From assembly GCF_027744825.2 (NCBI RefSeq), contig NC_071334.1, positions 7,200,437 to 7,264,436 on the forward strand: a stretch of DNA of 64,000 nt, written 5' to 3'. Of the stretch, positions 61,806-64,000 are shown in pieces. The notes under the pieces are model-generated. The model was given only the letters and a program-made list of their open reading frames with translations. It was not told where the DNA came from and did no database searches. A program made the translations under genes and the position numbers. The stretch comes from Synchiropus splendidus. Lineage: Eukaryota; Chordata; Actinopteri; Syngnathiformes; Callionymidae. Position 1 is the stretch's first letter, and each line of letters starts with the position of its first letter.

Positions 61806-63946
61806 GCTGAACCAATCCACATGTCCTTTTGATACTATTTATTGTATTTTGCAGTGGTGTTTAAACAAGGAAATGTCAACTGTTGAAACTCCCTGACATT
61901 TCATAACTATCTGGCCGTTTTGGGTGAGAGTCCTCTGAAGTGACGTGATGTTTGAGAGAGACCAAACGCATGGACGACTGCAGTGAAAGCTGCTGTCATT
62001 TCACATCGCTGTCACTTTACTCAGCTCGCTGGTGCTAATGGTGGCCCCCCCCTCCTGCTCCCCAGCTCTCTGGCAGCACCGATATCGATTCAAACTGTAG
62101 TTGTTGCCCGTTTCTTCGTGACAATATTAAATATTGATATTTCTTTTCCACATCCATTTCCTGGTAAACAGTTGGGAAGCCGAGCTCAAGCGTGTCTCCT
62201 GCTCAACAGAGCAACCGATCAAACACGCCAGTTTAATACTCGTGACAAGCTTTTATGTTCAAACACCAACTATTGTCAAATGCAAACCCAGGAGTCATGG
62301 AGCTGATGCTAGCATCGGGCAGCCAACTGTCACTCCACAGCGCAATCTAGCAAACGCACCACAGACTGCATCCGTAATATAGATCCATATGAAGTCACTT
62401 GGCTGGAAAGGCCAGACACATGGGAAGTGTGGCCTGACAAAAGCCTCTTTTGCCAGAGTTTCACGCTGGTTAGCTCTGTGCTAACATGTTAGCGCTCTCT
62501 GCTAACCGCTGCCCAGTATAGCTCTGGAGGATTGTAGCTACTGGAATAACACCATCTATGCCATGGATGGTCGTCTTGGGCTGTGAAACTACAGGGAAAG
62601 TAGTTGGATATTGGTTATTTAATCCAGCTGCCACGTCGTCTCTCTCCTGCTGCATCTGCACATTGGTCTGTGATAACACAAGCTCTCAATCGCTGAAGCT
62701 ATTTAGCCCCCAAAATATTACTGTCAGAACCTGTTCTGGCTCCTTGTTATTGCACCTCCACTGCTTTGTGCATTTATGTGCATTTATTATGTCTGTGGAA
62801 AACCATGATGTGCCTTTTTATCATGAGTTATTTTTTAGATTAAAAGTATTTTTATTGGGTATTAATAGTCATTGAACACAAAAGACAGTGAGAGACAAGA
62901 CAAGATGTGCTTGTCAGAGTGATGAAGTAAAATGTGGAAGTAATGCTTTTACTTTTCTGTTGTTTTTCACAACTCACAAATAACATAAGAATAATATTAA
63001 TAATAATAGTAAAATAGATACAAATACATCATTAGTTTATTTTTAAATGAATAAATCACAATTGTGATATAAATCAAATTGACACCCAGGTATCGGGAAA
63101 ATATCAACTCGGGCCAAATGCAGCGACCCAGTCCTGCTCTGGATTGTCCACAGTGCTTTCTCTAGGAGTTTTATGATGAACAAACAAAAGGAAATGAATG
63201 AGTCAAGTACTTCTTGCCATGCTTGTTCTACATTTCATGTATTTGTGTCATTAATTTGATTTAATTTTACTTTGTTATGATTGATGTAAACCACTGTTTT
63301 AATACTCGTGGCTGCATTTGTTATGGTTCAATAGTCAATTTGTCTTTATTATTATACATGTGCAGCACTTGTTTCTTGCTTACTATAATAGATTACCTTT
63401 TGAGGAGCTCCATATCCATATCAACGTATGTGTGATCCACACTTTGCTCTGCCCTTCTGTCCCTTTTATGACTAGATTGCTGCGGACTGTTAATCATTTC
63501 CAGCCTGGAATGCATTTGTCTGCCATGGTGCACATTTTCAAGCGAAGGTGGAGAATCGCTGCTGTGGATCTGGGATTTTATTTTTTGGTCAAATGACCTG
63601 ATAATACTTCCTTTTTAATGTGCTTTCGTATGCGGCTCACAGTGGATCATTAACACCGTGACTTAGCACAAACACTTTCAGTAAAAGCTTCTGAAGCTGC
63701 TCTGAACTCCGAGGGTGAGAAGTTGCTGAGTAACCTCTGGGGCTGTTAGTTCCTCACTGTTATGGCTCATAATGAGTGGCCATAGTGATGGACCTGGTCC
63801 GTCTTGTCTGCGGTGATGCCTCTGTCCAGGCTCAGCGTCAAGTGGAAAATCATGTTTCACTGTAGTTTTTCTGATGTACGAGGACAGTGAGTGTGGTGGG
63901 GTGTTGGACTGACAGAGGGCCAGGAGAAGACGCACTTGTAAGTCAT

Positions 63947-64000
63947 CCGCAGAGGAAGGCAGGTGAAGGAGAGAGTGCAGGTCGGCTGGAACCAGTGGAG
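63947..64000 (+). mobile_element. RTE-like LINE fragment running off the window
   Basis: The last bases translate as VKERVQVGWNQW, matching VKKRVQAGWNHW in the copy at 46300-47062. The element continues beyond the window end. Confidence 0.6.

Overview
The window is vertebrate nuclear DNA, most likely from a ray-finned (percomorph-like) teleost. It has short GT-AG introns in ccn1, long repeat-filled introns elsewhere, and many classes of repeat that are common in fish genomes. Four protein-coding genes are supported: the 3' part of a type XXIV-like fibrillar collagen (col24a1, +), znhit6/BCD1 (+), ccn1/cyr61 (-) and the first coding exon of ddah1 (+). Their order and relative orientation match my memory of human 1p22 (COL24A1-ZNHIT6-CCN1-DDAH1), and this synteny is the main reason for choosing COL24A1 over COL27A1.

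Layout. 110-16072: nineteen col24a1 exons, fourteen encoding Gly-X-Y triple helix and five encoding the hinge and C-propeptide with 8 cysteines, followed by a 3'UTR to about 16850. The introns hold a (TCTA)-type microsatellite that nearly fills one 236-bp intron, a tRNA-SINE relic, a terminal-inverted-repeat MITE and a 28-bp satellite with a higher-order period. 17690-45290: znhit6, ten coding exons giving a 380-residue protein with an N-terminal HIT zinc finger and a long Ser/Glu/Lys-rich C-terminal tail. Its long introns carry hAT-like and RTE-like relics, a G26 tract and AT and GT microsatellites. 45290-52930: a gap between convergent genes, with a dead RTE-like LINE 3' fragment, an unidentified cysteine-free open frame (47612-48163) and two back-to-back hAT-like elements. 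52935-55300: compact five-exon ccn1, with TATA, CRE-like, TEAD-like and CArG motifs upstream. 55300-60250: intergenic DNA between the divergent ccn1 and ddah1 promoters, including the second MITE copy. 60252-60545: ddah1 exon 1; the rest of the window is its first intron.

The genes are not an operon and work separately: matrix collagen, box C/D snoRNP assembly, a matricellular immediate-early factor, and clearance of methylarginine inhibitors of nitric-oxide synthase. I did not find a convincing new multi-gene system. The most interesting items are the unidentified frame at 47612-48163, the N-to-C relocation of the disordered region in znhit6, the higher-order satellite and microsatellite-filled intron in col24a1, and the nested hAT insertions. 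All assignments come from reading the sequence and from remembered family features; no database search was run.
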